From positions 186,001-250,000 of the forward strand of contig NZ_SGXJ01000003.1 of NCBI RefSeq assembly GCF_004216905.1: a DNA stretch of 64,000 bases. The letters are read 5' to 3'. The stretch's first letter is position 1. Each line of letters begins with the position of its first letter. The translations under genes were made by a program, and so were the position numbers. Origin of the DNA: Kribbella sp. VKM Ac-2569 (GTDB taxonomy: Bacteria; Actinomycetota; Actinomycetes; Propionibacteriales; Kribbellaceae). Below are positions 26,208 to 33,854 of the stretch, one piece after another. The notes beneath the pieces were generated by a model. The model was not told the DNA's origin and did not search any database. It worked only from the letters and a program-made list of their open reading frames with translations.

Positions 26208-26858
26208 ATGGGGATCAGGGTGTTTCTGCTCGATGATCATGAGGTGGTGCGGCTGGGGCTGCACCAGCTGCTCGACGCGGAGCCGGATATCGAGGTGGTC
26301 GGTGACGCGGGGACGGCGGCGGAGGCGATTGCCCGGATTCCCGCCGTACGGCCGGATGTCGCCGTTCTCGACGTACGGCTGCCCGACGGTGACGGCATCA
26401 CGGTTTGCCGAGAGGTCCGCTCGCAGATGGACGAGCCGCCGGCGTGCCTGATGCTGACGTCGTACTCCGACGACGAGGCGCTCTTCACCGCGATCATGGC
26501 CGGCGCTGCCGGGTACTTGCTGAAGCAGATCAACGGTCAGGCGTTGGTCGATGCCGTACGTCGTCTTGCGGCCGGAGAGTCGCTGCTCGACCCGAGCATG
26601 ACCGCAAAGGTGCTGGAGCGTCTGCGTCATCCGGTCGCGACCGAGGACCCCCGGTACGCGTCGCTGACCGAGCAGGAGCGCCGCATTCTCGCCGAGATTG
26701 CCGAAGGCAAGACGAACCGGCAGATCGCGCAGTCCCTGTTCCTGGCCGAGAAGACCGTCAAGAACTACGTGTCCTCGCTGCTGCGCAAACTCAACCTGGA
26801 GCGCCGAACCGAGGCCGCGGTCTTCGCCGTCGAACACGATCGGAAGCCGCGCGGCTAG
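26208..26858 (+). CDS. DevR/DosR-like response regulator
   Basis: A 216-residue NarL-family regulator strikingly similar in length and sequence to mycobacterial DevR/DosR: VFLLDDHEVVRLGL at the start, phosphoacceptor Asp55 in VLDVRLPDGDGI, LTSYSDDEA, and the C-terminal LAEKTVKNYVSSLLRKL helix-turn-helix followed by ERRTEAAVFA. DevR controls the hypoxia/dormancy regulon, and the surrounding genes (USPs, Acg-like, DoxX, flavodoxin, and the Hrp1-like gene at 56.7 kb) are typical members. No cognate DevS/DosT haem kinase is in the window. A GGGAGG site precedes the ATG. Confidence 0.9.
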   Translation: MGIRVFLLDDHEVVRLGLHQLLDAEPDIEVVGDAGTAAEAIARIPAVRPDVAVLDVRLPDGDGITVCREVRSQMDEPPACLMLTSYSDDEALFTAIMAGAAGYLLKQINGQALVDAVRRLAAGESLLDPSMTAKVLERLRHPVATEDPRYASLTEQERRILAEIAEGKTNRQIAQSLFLAEKTVKNYVSSLLRKLNLERRTEAAVFAVEHDRKPRG

Positions 26859-26869
26859 CATGCTGGCCC

Positions 26870-27784
26870 ATGGGAGCTTGGTCCGACGACGACATCCACG
26901 ACCAACACGGCCGCACCGTCGTGATCACCGGCGCGAACTCGGGCCTTGGCCTGCGCGCCGCGACGGTGCTCGCGGCCAAGGGTGCCCGGGTGATCCTCGC
27001 CTGCCGGTCCCAGCAGCGCGGTGAGCGGGCCGCGGCGGCGGTCGGCGGCGAGCTCGTCCTGCTGGACCTCGCCGATCTGGATTCGGTTCGAAAGGCCGCG
27101 GCGGACATCCGGGACCGTACGGGCGACCGCGTCGACCTGTTGATCGACAACGCGGGCATTCCGGCCGGCCGGTTGCGGCGTACGGCCGAGGGACACGAGT
27201 CGATCTTCGCCACCAACTATCTGGGGCACGCTGCGCTGACGTGGCTGCTGATGCCGGCGCTGCGTGCAGGGGACTCGACCCGCGTCGTGACCGTATCGAG
27301 CATCGCCCACCGCGGTAAGGGTTTCGACATCGAGGACCCCGGCTTCGAGCACCGGGGGTTCCGGATGGCTCACGCGTACTCGCAGTCCAAGCTGGCCGGG
27401 CTGATGTTCGCGCTGGAACTGCAGGAACGCCTGTCGGCCGAGGGCTCGTCGGTGCTCAGCGTGGCCGCGCACCCCGGGTTCACCGGCACGGAACTCGGCG
27501 CCGCGGGCGCCCGCAATCAAGGGCTCGGCGCTTTCGCGAGACCGCTCAACGCACTGACGAAAGCGCTGTCGCAGTCCGTGCCCGAGGGCACCTTGCCGGT
27601 GCTGTACGCAGCGACCGCACCCGACGTGCGGGGCGGTGACTACTACGGGTCTCAGAAGTTCGGCGAGTTCTTCGGTGGAGTCGGCCCGGCCCGGATCGAC
27701 CCACGGGCACAGGATCAGACGCTGCGCGCGCGACTCTGGAAGCGCACGGCCGAACTGACCGGCGTCCGCCCGGACCCCGCCTGA
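26870..27784 (+). CDS. Short-chain dehydrogenase/reductase
   Basis: A 304-residue SDR of the retinol-dehydrogenase/protochlorophyllide-reductase-like subgroup. The cofactor loop is TGANSGLGLRAA, followed by DNAG, the catalytic Ser in VSSIAH and the YxxxK pair in AYSQSKLAG. The ATG at 26870 is 12 bases after the DevR-like gene, so they may be cotranscribed. Substrate unknown. The gene ends in a hairpin terminator shared with the convergent sigma-factor gene. Confidence 0.9.
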   Translation: MGAWSDDDIHDQHGRTVVITGANSGLGLRAATVLAAKGARVILACRSQQRGERAAAAVGGELVLLDLADLDSVRKAAADIRDRTGDRVDLLIDNAGIPAGRLRRTAEGHESIFATNYLGHAALTWLLMPALRAGDSTRVVTVSSIAHRGKGFDIEDPGFEHRGFRMAHAYSQSKLAGLMFALELQERLSAEGSSVLSVAAHPGFTGTELGAAGARNQGLGAFARPLNALTKALSQSVPEGTLPVLYAATAPDVRGGDYYGSQKFGEFFGGVGPARIDPRAQDQTLRARLWKRTAELTGVRPDPA

Positions 27785-27789
27785 CGGCA

Positions 27790-27830
27790 CCCGGCCAGGG
27801 GATCTGGGGGAGTGAGATCGCCTGGCCGGG
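27790..27830. terminator. Bidirectional terminator between SDR and sigma-factor genes
   Basis: An outer stem CCCGGCCAGG/CCTGGCCGGG (27790-27799 with 27821-27830) encloses an inner GATCT/AGATC stem after one G-G mismatch, in the short gap between two convergent genes. Confidence 0.75.
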
Positions 27831-27838
27831 CTCGGGTT

Positions 27839-28453
27839 TCAGTGGGTGATCAGTTCGGGCGAGTGGCGGAGCATGCGGAGGGCTCGCATTCGCATCGGGC
27901 CGATGCTGCCGATGGGGAGGTCGAGCTTCTCGGCGATCTCCAGGTAGGACGGGCAGCTGTCCGACATCAGCAGTCTGATCAGGTTCTGGTAGCGGGCGGG
28001 CAGCCGGGACAGGGCTCGCTCCGTGGAAGGCTCGTACTCGCCGTCGGCCGGGTAGACGTCGACGACAGCGGCGCGTTGGCCGTCGGAGTGCTCGGTTGTC
28101 GGGTCGGCGTACAGGAGGTACCGCTTCCGGCTGATCGCCACCCGCAGACCTTCCCGGCGGGCCGTCGCGGCCAGCCAGGCGGGAAGGCACTCTGGGTCGC
28201 GGATCTGCCGGCCGTGCTGCCACAGCCGCAGCCAGGTGAGCTGAGCGGCGTCCGCGGCGTCACTGTGGCTGAGGCCGACACCGCGAGCGGTGTGCAGAAG
28301 GAGTGAACCGTAGCGGGTTTCCAGCTCCTTCCAGGCCGACCAGTCGGAGCCGAGTGCGCGGTTGAGAACATCCGCGATCGAGGGGCCGGACTCGGTGTGG
28401 TCGCGGTTACCCTCGAGCGGCCGTGCGGTTCTGCGTAGCGAGATCGTCGACAC
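27839..28453 (-). CDS. ECF-type RNA polymerase sigma factor
   Basis: A 204-residue extracytoplasmic-function sigma factor. Region 2 is recognisable (WKELETRYGSLLLHTARGVGL to DAAQLTWLRLWQHG) and region 4 lies at the C-terminus (SCPSYLEIAEKLDLPIGSIG). The frame opens at 28507, but a GTG at 28453 follows an AAAGGA site at 8-base spacing. No anti-sigma factor gene is adjacent. Such SigE/SigK-type factors in actinomycetes often answer envelope or oxidative stress. Confidence 0.88.
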   Translation of the reverse strand: MSTISLRRTARPLEGNRDHTESGPSIADVLNRALGSDWSAWKELETRYGSLLLHTARGVGLSHSDAADAAQLTWLRLWQHGRQIRDPECLPAWLAATARREGLRVAISRKRYLLYADPTTEHSDGQRAAVVDVYPADGEYEPSTERALSRLPARYQNLIRLLMSDSCPSYLEIAEKLDLPIGSIGPMRMRALRMLRHSPELITH

Positions 28454-28618
28454 GCTCCACGTCCTTTCGCTGATTCGCGCAGCTGGCGACAAGACGCGAG
28501 GTAGCACAGGAGGATCTGCCCGACGGCCCTGTGCCTCACCACTCCCCGTGGTCGTCGTCAGTGCTGCCTTCGCCGCCTATTCGATCACCGAGGCCGTCAC
28601 GCAGCCGTAGTCGATTCG

Positions 28619-30082
28619 TCACGAAATCGTGCTTGTGGCGTCACCGTTCGCATACGCCTTGGCCGGCGACCGGCCGGAGTCGTCCCGGTGCAGCAGCGAC
28701 GGGCCGAGCAGACGCAGGAACGGCGCGGCCATCACCGTGGTGACGAGCGCCATCATCACCATCACCGTGAAGGCGCTGTGGTTGATGATGCCGACGCCGA
28801 GCCCGGCGGACAGTACGACGATCTCCGTGATCCCGCGCGCGTTCATGAGGACTCCCAGTCCCGCCGCGGACCGCGCGGGCAGCCCGCCGGCCAGGGCCAC
28901 AGGCACGGCTCCGGCCAGCTTTCCGACGACGGCTACGACCAGCAGGAGAGCGCCGGCGGCGAGCACCTGCGGCTGGGAGACCGCTGCACTGACGTCGGTC
29001 TGCAGGCCGATGGATGCGAAGAAGACCGGCACCAGCAGAGTGCGGTTGAGCTTGCCGATCTGCTGTGCCACGGCCACGACCGGCAGGCTGTCCTTCGGCA
29101 GTACGAGGCCGGCCAGGAAACCGCCGAAGATCGCGTGTACGCCGATCCGGTCGGTCGCCGCGGCCAGACCGAGGATGAGGGCGAGGACCAGCAACACCAG
29201 GATCGGCGTGGGCACGGAAGCGGCGTACCGGAGGGACAGACGGAGCAGCAGCGGCCGGAGGACCAGCAAGGAAACGGCGCCCAGGAGAACGGTCAGACCC
29301 AGTGCCAGCAGAGCATCACCAGGACCGGTCGACCGGATCATCGCCATCGTGATCGCGAGGGCGCACCAGGCGAGCACGTCCGCAGCGGCCGCGCACAGCA
29401 TGGCCAGCGATCCGAGCTGGGTGCCCTCTAGCCCACAGTCCTGAACGATCCGCGCGAGGACGGGGAACGCGGTGATGCTGAGCGCCGTACCGATGAAGAC
29501 GGCGAACGGCAGCCGGTCCACCGTTGGCCCGGCCAACGTCGAGTAGAGCGGTATCGCTGCGAGGAGCCCGAGGGCGAACGGAACCGCCATGATCGCGAGG
29601 CTGGCGGCCGCGATCGCACCGCGCTCGCGGCCGATCCGGCCGAAGTCGGACCCGACGGCGAACATGAAGACGGTCAGCCCGGCCTGCGCCAGCAGGCCGA
29701 GGTTCGGTCGTACCTCGGCCGGCAGCACGGCCTCGAACAGCCAAGGCGTCAACGATCCGATCACCGACGGCCCGAGCACCAGCCCGGCGATGATCTCGCC
29801 GACCACGGCTGGCTGCCCGATGAGCCGGGCAAGCCGGCCGCACAAGGTCGCCAGCGCGCAGACGGCCGCAATCGCCAGCAGCAGCCGCCACATCAGCTGT
29901 GCCGAGGTCTGCCCAGCAGCCGCGGGTACAGACGTCGCCGTGGCCGTGTACTCCGGCCGCAGCCAGCCGGCGGCGTACCCGATGACGGCCAGGGCAACCG
30001 CGCCGGCAACCAGCAAGGCTGCGACCACCGATGCCCGGCCAGGCTTTGGAAGCAACGATCTGTCCTGCCAGGGCATGGGCAC
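28619..30082 (-). CDS. CPA2-family cation/proton antiporter
   Basis: A 487-residue membrane protein with about thirteen helices of the Na+(K+)/H+ antiporter CPA2 family. The hallmark stretches are IGQPAVVGEIIAGLVLGPSVIG, the ALSITAFPVLARI helix and LMNARGITEIVVLSAGLGVGI. It is 6 bases downstream of the N-hydroxylase gene and appears to be the last gene of the first biosynthetic operon. In antibiotic clusters such antiporters serve self-resistance or export. The cargo here is unknown. Confidence 0.85.
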   Translation of the reverse strand: MPMPWQDRSLLPKPGRASVVAALLVAGAVALAVIGYAAGWLRPEYTATATSVPAAAGQTSAQLMWRLLLAIAAVCALATLCGRLARLIGQPAVVGEIIAGLVLGPSVIGSLTPWLFEAVLPAEVRPNLGLLAQAGLTVFMFAVGSDFGRIGRERGAIAAASLAIMAVPFALGLLAAIPLYSTLAGPTVDRLPFAVFIGTALSITAFPVLARIVQDCGLEGTQLGSLAMLCAAAADVLAWCALAITMAMIRSTGPGDALLALGLTVLLGAVSLLVLRPLLLRLSLRYAASVPTPILVLLVLALILGLAAATDRIGVHAIFGGFLAGLVLPKDSLPVVAVAQQIGKLNRTLLVPVFFASIGLQTDVSAAVSQPQVLAAGALLLVVAVVGKLAGAVPVALAGGLPARSAAGLGVLMNARGITEIVVLSAGLGVGIINHSAFTVMVMMALVTTVMAAPFLRLLGPSLLHRDDSGRSPAKAYANGDATSTIS

Positions 30083-30088
30083 GCCCCG

Positions 30089-31432
30089 TCAGGCGGGCAC
30101 TGCGCCGTCGGCGGATACCGGGACAGCGGTACGGCGCTCCGCTGCGGGCCGGTGTACGCCGTTGACTCGCTTGCCGGCACGGTGGGCGAGGACGTCCTGC
30201 GCGATGTCCGCGGCCCGGTTGCCGAGCACGCTGAGCAGTGAGTCGGCGATGCCGTGCGTCGCCTCGTTCACGCCTTGCAGGTAGCAGGCCGCGTCCGACG
30301 GCTCGCCGAGGTCCAGACGGTACTGCCGGTTGACCTCGATACGGTCGAGCCCGATCGCCGCGCCGAGTCCACGGATCAGCCTGGGCATCTCCCGGACGAA
30401 CCCGGTGCCGAGGAAGACCAGGTCCCGGCGCAGCTCGTGAACGGCGCCGGTCTTGCGGTCGGTCAGCTCGAGCACGATGTCGTCCCCGTCGGTGCGGGCA
30501 CCGGTGATGTCGGTCATCGGCACCAGCCGCCGCCGCTCGACGCCGCTCAGCCGATCGAGGTACAGGATGGTGTAGAGCTCCTGCAGAAGGTCGCTCTCGA
30601 CACCGGAGTAGTTCGTCAGGTGCATCTCCTGCAGGATCTGTTTCTTGCCCTCCGGCAGGGCCTCGAAGAACTTGTCGATGTACGACGGGTAGTAGAGCTC
30701 GTTGGTGAACTTGTTCGTGTCGTACGCGCGCAGCCCGATCGATCGCATCACCCAGCTCACGTCGCTGTTCGGCAGGTCGTGCTGCGTTGCCCGGAACATC
30801 TCGGCCGCGCTCTGCGCAGCGCCGATCACCGCGATCCGGTACTGCTGGTCCTTGTCGAGGGTCGCTATCCGGCTGCGGTACCGGGTGCTGTGGATCAGCC
30901 GGTGGGCGGGCAGGTGGCTGAGTTCCGGCGGAACGTACGCGTCACGTCCGGCGCCGATGACCAGGTAGCGGCTGGAGATCGTGGTGCCGTCGGCGATCCG
31001 GGTCAGCCATCCGGTCAGGCTGCCGGCGGAATCGCGCACGGGTTCGACCGACGTACAGTCGCAGCCGAGCCGGAGCTGCACCTTCCGCAGCGATTCCGAC
31101 ACCCACTGGAGATAGCCGGAGACCTCGACGCGGTACGGCGTGAAGCTGCCCATGTTGATGAAGTCGTCGAGGCGGCCGACGCTGCGCAGGTAGTTCAGGA
31201 AGGTGAACTTGCTGCGCGGGTTCCGCAGCGTCACCAGGTCCTTGGCGAAGGCGACCTGGCTCTTCGTCCAGGGCAGCAGCAGGCCGCGTTGCCACTCGAC
31301 CGTCGGCCCGCGTTCGATGAGAAGCGAGCGCTCTGCCAGGCCGTCGGCGCCGAGTTCTTCCAGCGCCACCGCGAGCGCGAGGTTGGCCGGCCCGGCGCCG
31401 ATGGCGAGCAGTTCGACGTCGTGGTTGGTCAT
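30089..31432 (-). CDS. L-lysine/L-ornithine N-hydroxylase, copy 1
   Basis: A 447-residue flavin monooxygenase of the SidA/IucD/PvdA family that hydroxylates the side-chain amine of lysine or ornithine with NADPH and oxygen. The FAD site is GAGPANLALA, the substrate region FLNYL lies near residue 80, the NADPH loop is GAAQSAAEMF, and the family motif LGTGF is near the C-terminus. By eye it is roughly 60 percent identical to the second copy at 52.9 kb. It is cotranscribed with the ATP-grasp gene upstream (22-base gap) and the antiporter downstream. Lysine versus ornithine cannot be decided by eye. Confidence 0.9.
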   Translation of the reverse strand: MTNHDVELLAIGAGPANLALAVALEELGADGLAERSLLIERGPTVEWQRGLLLPWTKSQVAFAKDLVTLRNPRSKFTFLNYLRSVGRLDDFINMGSFTPYRVEVSGYLQWVSESLRKVQLRLGCDCTSVEPVRDSAGSLTGWLTRIADGTTISSRYLVIGAGRDAYVPPELSHLPAHRLIHSTRYRSRIATLDKDQQYRIAVIGAAQSAAEMFRATQHDLPNSDVSWVMRSIGLRAYDTNKFTNELYYPSYIDKFFEALPEGKKQILQEMHLTNYSGVESDLLQELYTILYLDRLSGVERRRLVPMTDITGARTDGDDIVLELTDRKTGAVHELRRDLVFLGTGFVREMPRLIRGLGAAIGLDRIEVNRQYRLDLGEPSDAACYLQGVNEATHGIADSLLSVLGNRAADIAQDVLAHRAGKRVNGVHRPAAERRTAVPVSADGAVPA

Positions 31433-31454
31433 AGCAGCTCCAAAGGGTCGTGGC

Positions 31455-32735
31455 TCACCAGGGCCGTCCGGAATACTCAGGCTCGTTCAGCGCGTCGTAC
31501 TTCAGTTCGACCAGATCCGCGGCGGCGGTCAGCCGGTCCGCACAGGTAGCGAGATCGTCCGCGCTGCAGACGACGTACGCATGCCGGCCGATGTGCGCGC
31601 GCGGTGGCAGCCGGACGCTCGCCCCGGCTCCGACCATCGGATGGGCCTCCACCAGGCCCGGTGCGGACCCGGGCTCGGGGACGGTGATCTCGACGACGCG
31701 GCAGTCCTCGGGTGGGTAGCAGAACCGGATGCCGACGCAGGTCCGATGATCAGGCTCCAGCCGGGGACGGAGGCCTCGCGCCACGTCGACCAGGACCGCA
31801 CCGGGGTCGATACCGGTGGCCAGCTTGCCCACGTACGGGATCAGGTCACCGCCGAGCCGGCCGTTGATCTCGATCACCACCGGTCCGCGCGAGCTGAACC
31901 GGATCTCGGTGTGGGTGATGCCGTACGGCGCTCCGATCGCCTCGTGTGCTGACCGGAGCAGCTCGCGCAGCTCGGGATCGTCCAGCAACGGGTCCGCCCC
32001 GTCGACGAGGTGGCCGACCTCCTCGAAGTACGGCGGTTCGCCGAGCTGCTTGTGGGCGACGCAGAACGGCAGGTACTCGCCGGCCACCACAGCACCGTCG
32101 ACGCTGATCTCCGGACCGTCGACCAGCTCCTCGATCAGCGCGCCACCGTGATACTCGGCCGGACCGTTGCGGCTGGAGCTGTCGGCGCGGTCGAACGCGT
32201 CGGCGATGCCGGCCGCATCGCTCACCACGGCGACGCCGATGCTCGCCGCCATACCGCGCGGTTTGACCACGACCGGATAGCTGATGTCCGCGGCCGCGGT
32301 GGCGGCCTCGGCAGCCGTCGTGGCCACTGCGAACCTTGGCTGCGGTAGACCGGCAGCGGTGAGTGCCTGCCTGGTCCGCGCCTTGTCGCGACAACCCTGC
32401 GCACCCCGTGCGGTCAGACCCGGCAGCCCGAGTCGCTCCGCCACCAGGGCGGTCGCGATCACCGACGGTTCGTCGTACGTGAAGACTCCGCGGACCCCGT
32501 GCGTACGGGCGACAGCCTCGGCGGCCGCGAGCAGACCGTCGTGGTCGAGCACCAGGCCGGCGCCCTCGAGAGGGACGACCACAGAACTGCCGGCAAGGTA
32601 CGACGCCTGCCAGGTAGCTGGCTCGTCGTCGATCAGCCAGAGCCGGCTGCGCGCGGCCGCCCCTTGGATCAGGTACTCCCGGTACGGCTGGAATCCGCTG
32701 CCCAACTGCAGTACGACACCGTTGTCGTCGTCCAC
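31455..32735 (-). CDS. ATP-grasp amino-acid ligase-like enzyme 1
   Basis: A 426-residue ATP-grasp enzyme of the carboxylate-amine ligase group that makes dipeptides (BacD/carnosine-synthase-like). Motifs in order are PVVVKPRGMAASIG for the nucleotide loop, EELVDGPEISVDG for the metal/ATP region and VVIEINGRLGGDLIPY for the Mg-binding end. The start is a GTG at 32735 with a GGGAGG site; the long open frame upstream lies in the shared promoter region and the SARP gene. It heads the operon with N-hydroxylase 1. Acyl-phosphate-forming ligation of two amino acids is the expected reaction. Confidence 0.85.
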   Translation of the reverse strand: MDDDNGVVLQLGSGFQPYREYLIQGAAARSRLWLIDDEPATWQASYLAGSSVVVPLEGAGLVLDHDGLLAAAEAVARTHGVRGVFTYDEPSVIATALVAERLGLPGLTARGAQGCRDKARTRQALTAAGLPQPRFAVATTAAEAATAAADISYPVVVKPRGMAASIGVAVVSDAAGIADAFDRADSSSRNGPAEYHGGALIEELVDGPEISVDGAVVAGEYLPFCVAHKQLGEPPYFEEVGHLVDGADPLLDDPELRELLRSAHEAIGAPYGITHTEIRFSSRGPVVIEINGRLGGDLIPYVGKLATGIDPGAVLVDVARGLRPRLEPDHRTCVGIRFCYPPEDCRVVEITVPEPGSAPGLVEAHPMVGAGASVRLPPRAHIGRHAYVVCSADDLATCADRLTAAADLVELKYDALNEPEYSGRPW

Positions 32736-33014
32736 GCCATCCTCCCGGGAGCCGTCACTGACGAACGAGAGGGCCTGATCCGGTGTGGGTGATACACCTA
32801 CCGCGATTGCAGGTGCGGGATATCCGTCGCTCCAACTGCTTGTACTCAAACAGGTGACGGATCTACCTTCTCGGAAGGTAGCTCGGGAGCAACCTAACGA
32901 GAAGTCGCGATACCTGTGTGACAGGGCCCGCCCGCCCGATACTTCTCGTGGTAGTGGAAGGTTCCCGGACTGGGCGGGTCGTGAGGACTCGTACCAGTGT
33001 GGGGAGATCGACAG
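32736..33014. promoter_or_regulatory. Divergent promoter region of SARP gene and ATP-grasp operon
   Basis: 279 bases with no gene. On the minus strand a TGTATCA element (core GTATCA, 32795-32790) lies about 55 bases before the ATP-grasp start and recurs upstream of other cluster operons. A perfect 8-3-8 inverted repeat, CTACCTTC-TCG-GAAGGTAG, occupies 32863-32881 near the middle. Both are candidate sites for the SARP or another regulator; neither matches a site I know by name. Confidence 0.5.
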
Positions 33015-33854
33015 ATGCGCGCTCGGCCCGTAGCAGCGGACGATCCTGATCCGGAAGTCCCACCTGTCGGAGTTCACCGATCGGTGCGGCTCCGTATGCT
33101 CGACGGCTTCTGGGTCGTCGACGGTCAACAGACCTTGCCGATCCCGCTCAGTGCGCGCCGCGTGGTGGCGTTCGTCGCGCTGCGCGGGCGATCCAGCCGC
33201 GCCGAGGTGGCCGGCACCCTCTGGCCGGAGGTCTCGGACTCCAAGGCGCAGGCCTGCCTGCGCACAGCGCTCTGGCGGCTCCGCCAGCTGAGTCCACACC
33301 CACTCATCACCGGTGACGAGACGCTGCGCGTCGACGAGTCGGTCGACGTCGACGTGAACACACTCATCGACGCCATTCGCCGAGTGATCAACGACGGCGA
33401 GTGCGGCGCCGACCAAGGGCTCCTGCCGACGCTCGCCGCGATGGGCGAGTTGCTGCCCGGCTGGTACGACGACTGGGTCCTGCTGGGGCGGGAACGCCTA
33501 CGCCAGCTGCAGTTGCACGCGCTCGAGCTGACGGCCCAGCAACTAACCTGTTCCGGCCGGTACGCCGAGGCGATCGAGGCAGCCATGGCGGCCGTGCGAC
33601 TCGAACCGTTGCGGGAGAGCGCGACCAGGGTGCTGATCGAGGTTCATCTCGCCGAGGACAATGTGGTCGAGGCGATCCGCCGGCTCGAGTTCTTCCGGCG
33701 GAGTCTGGCCAGCGAAATCGGTGTCGAGCCCACCCCGGAGCTGGTGGATCTGGTACGCCGCCGGCAGATCGGAGCCGATCCGCGCAGGGCCGTCGCAGAC
33801 ATCTTCAAGCTGGACCGGAGCCGATCCCTGTCGCCCAGGACGACGCTGGCGTAG
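33015..33854 (+). CDS. SARP/BTAD-family pathway-specific regulator
   Basis: A 279-residue small SARP. The N-terminal winged-helix DNA-binding domain (RLRMLDGFWVVDGQQTL to the LRTALWRLRQ helix, about residues 20-100) is followed by a bacterial transcriptional activation domain (WYDDWVLLGRERLRQLQLHA to EAIRRLEFFRRSLASEIGVEP). There is no NB-ARC or TPR extension, as in the short ActII-ORF4/DnrI type that activate antibiotic clusters. The ATG at 33015 with GGGGAG upstream is chosen over a GTG at 32997. Its 3' end overlaps the convergent FMN-protein gene by 50 bases. Confidence 0.88.
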   Translation: MRARPVAADDPDPEVPPVGVHRSVRLRMLDGFWVVDGQQTLPIPLSARRVVAFVALRGRSSRAEVAGTLWPEVSDSKAQACLRTALWRLRQLSPHPLITGDETLRVDESVDVDVNTLIDAIRRVINDGECGADQGLLPTLAAMGELLPGWYDDWVLLGRERLRQLQLHALELTAQQLTCSGRYAEAIEAAMAAVRLEPLRESATRVLIEVHLAEDNVVEAIRRLEFFRRSLASEIGVEPTPELVDLVRRRQIGADPRRAVADIFKLDRSRSLSPRTTLA

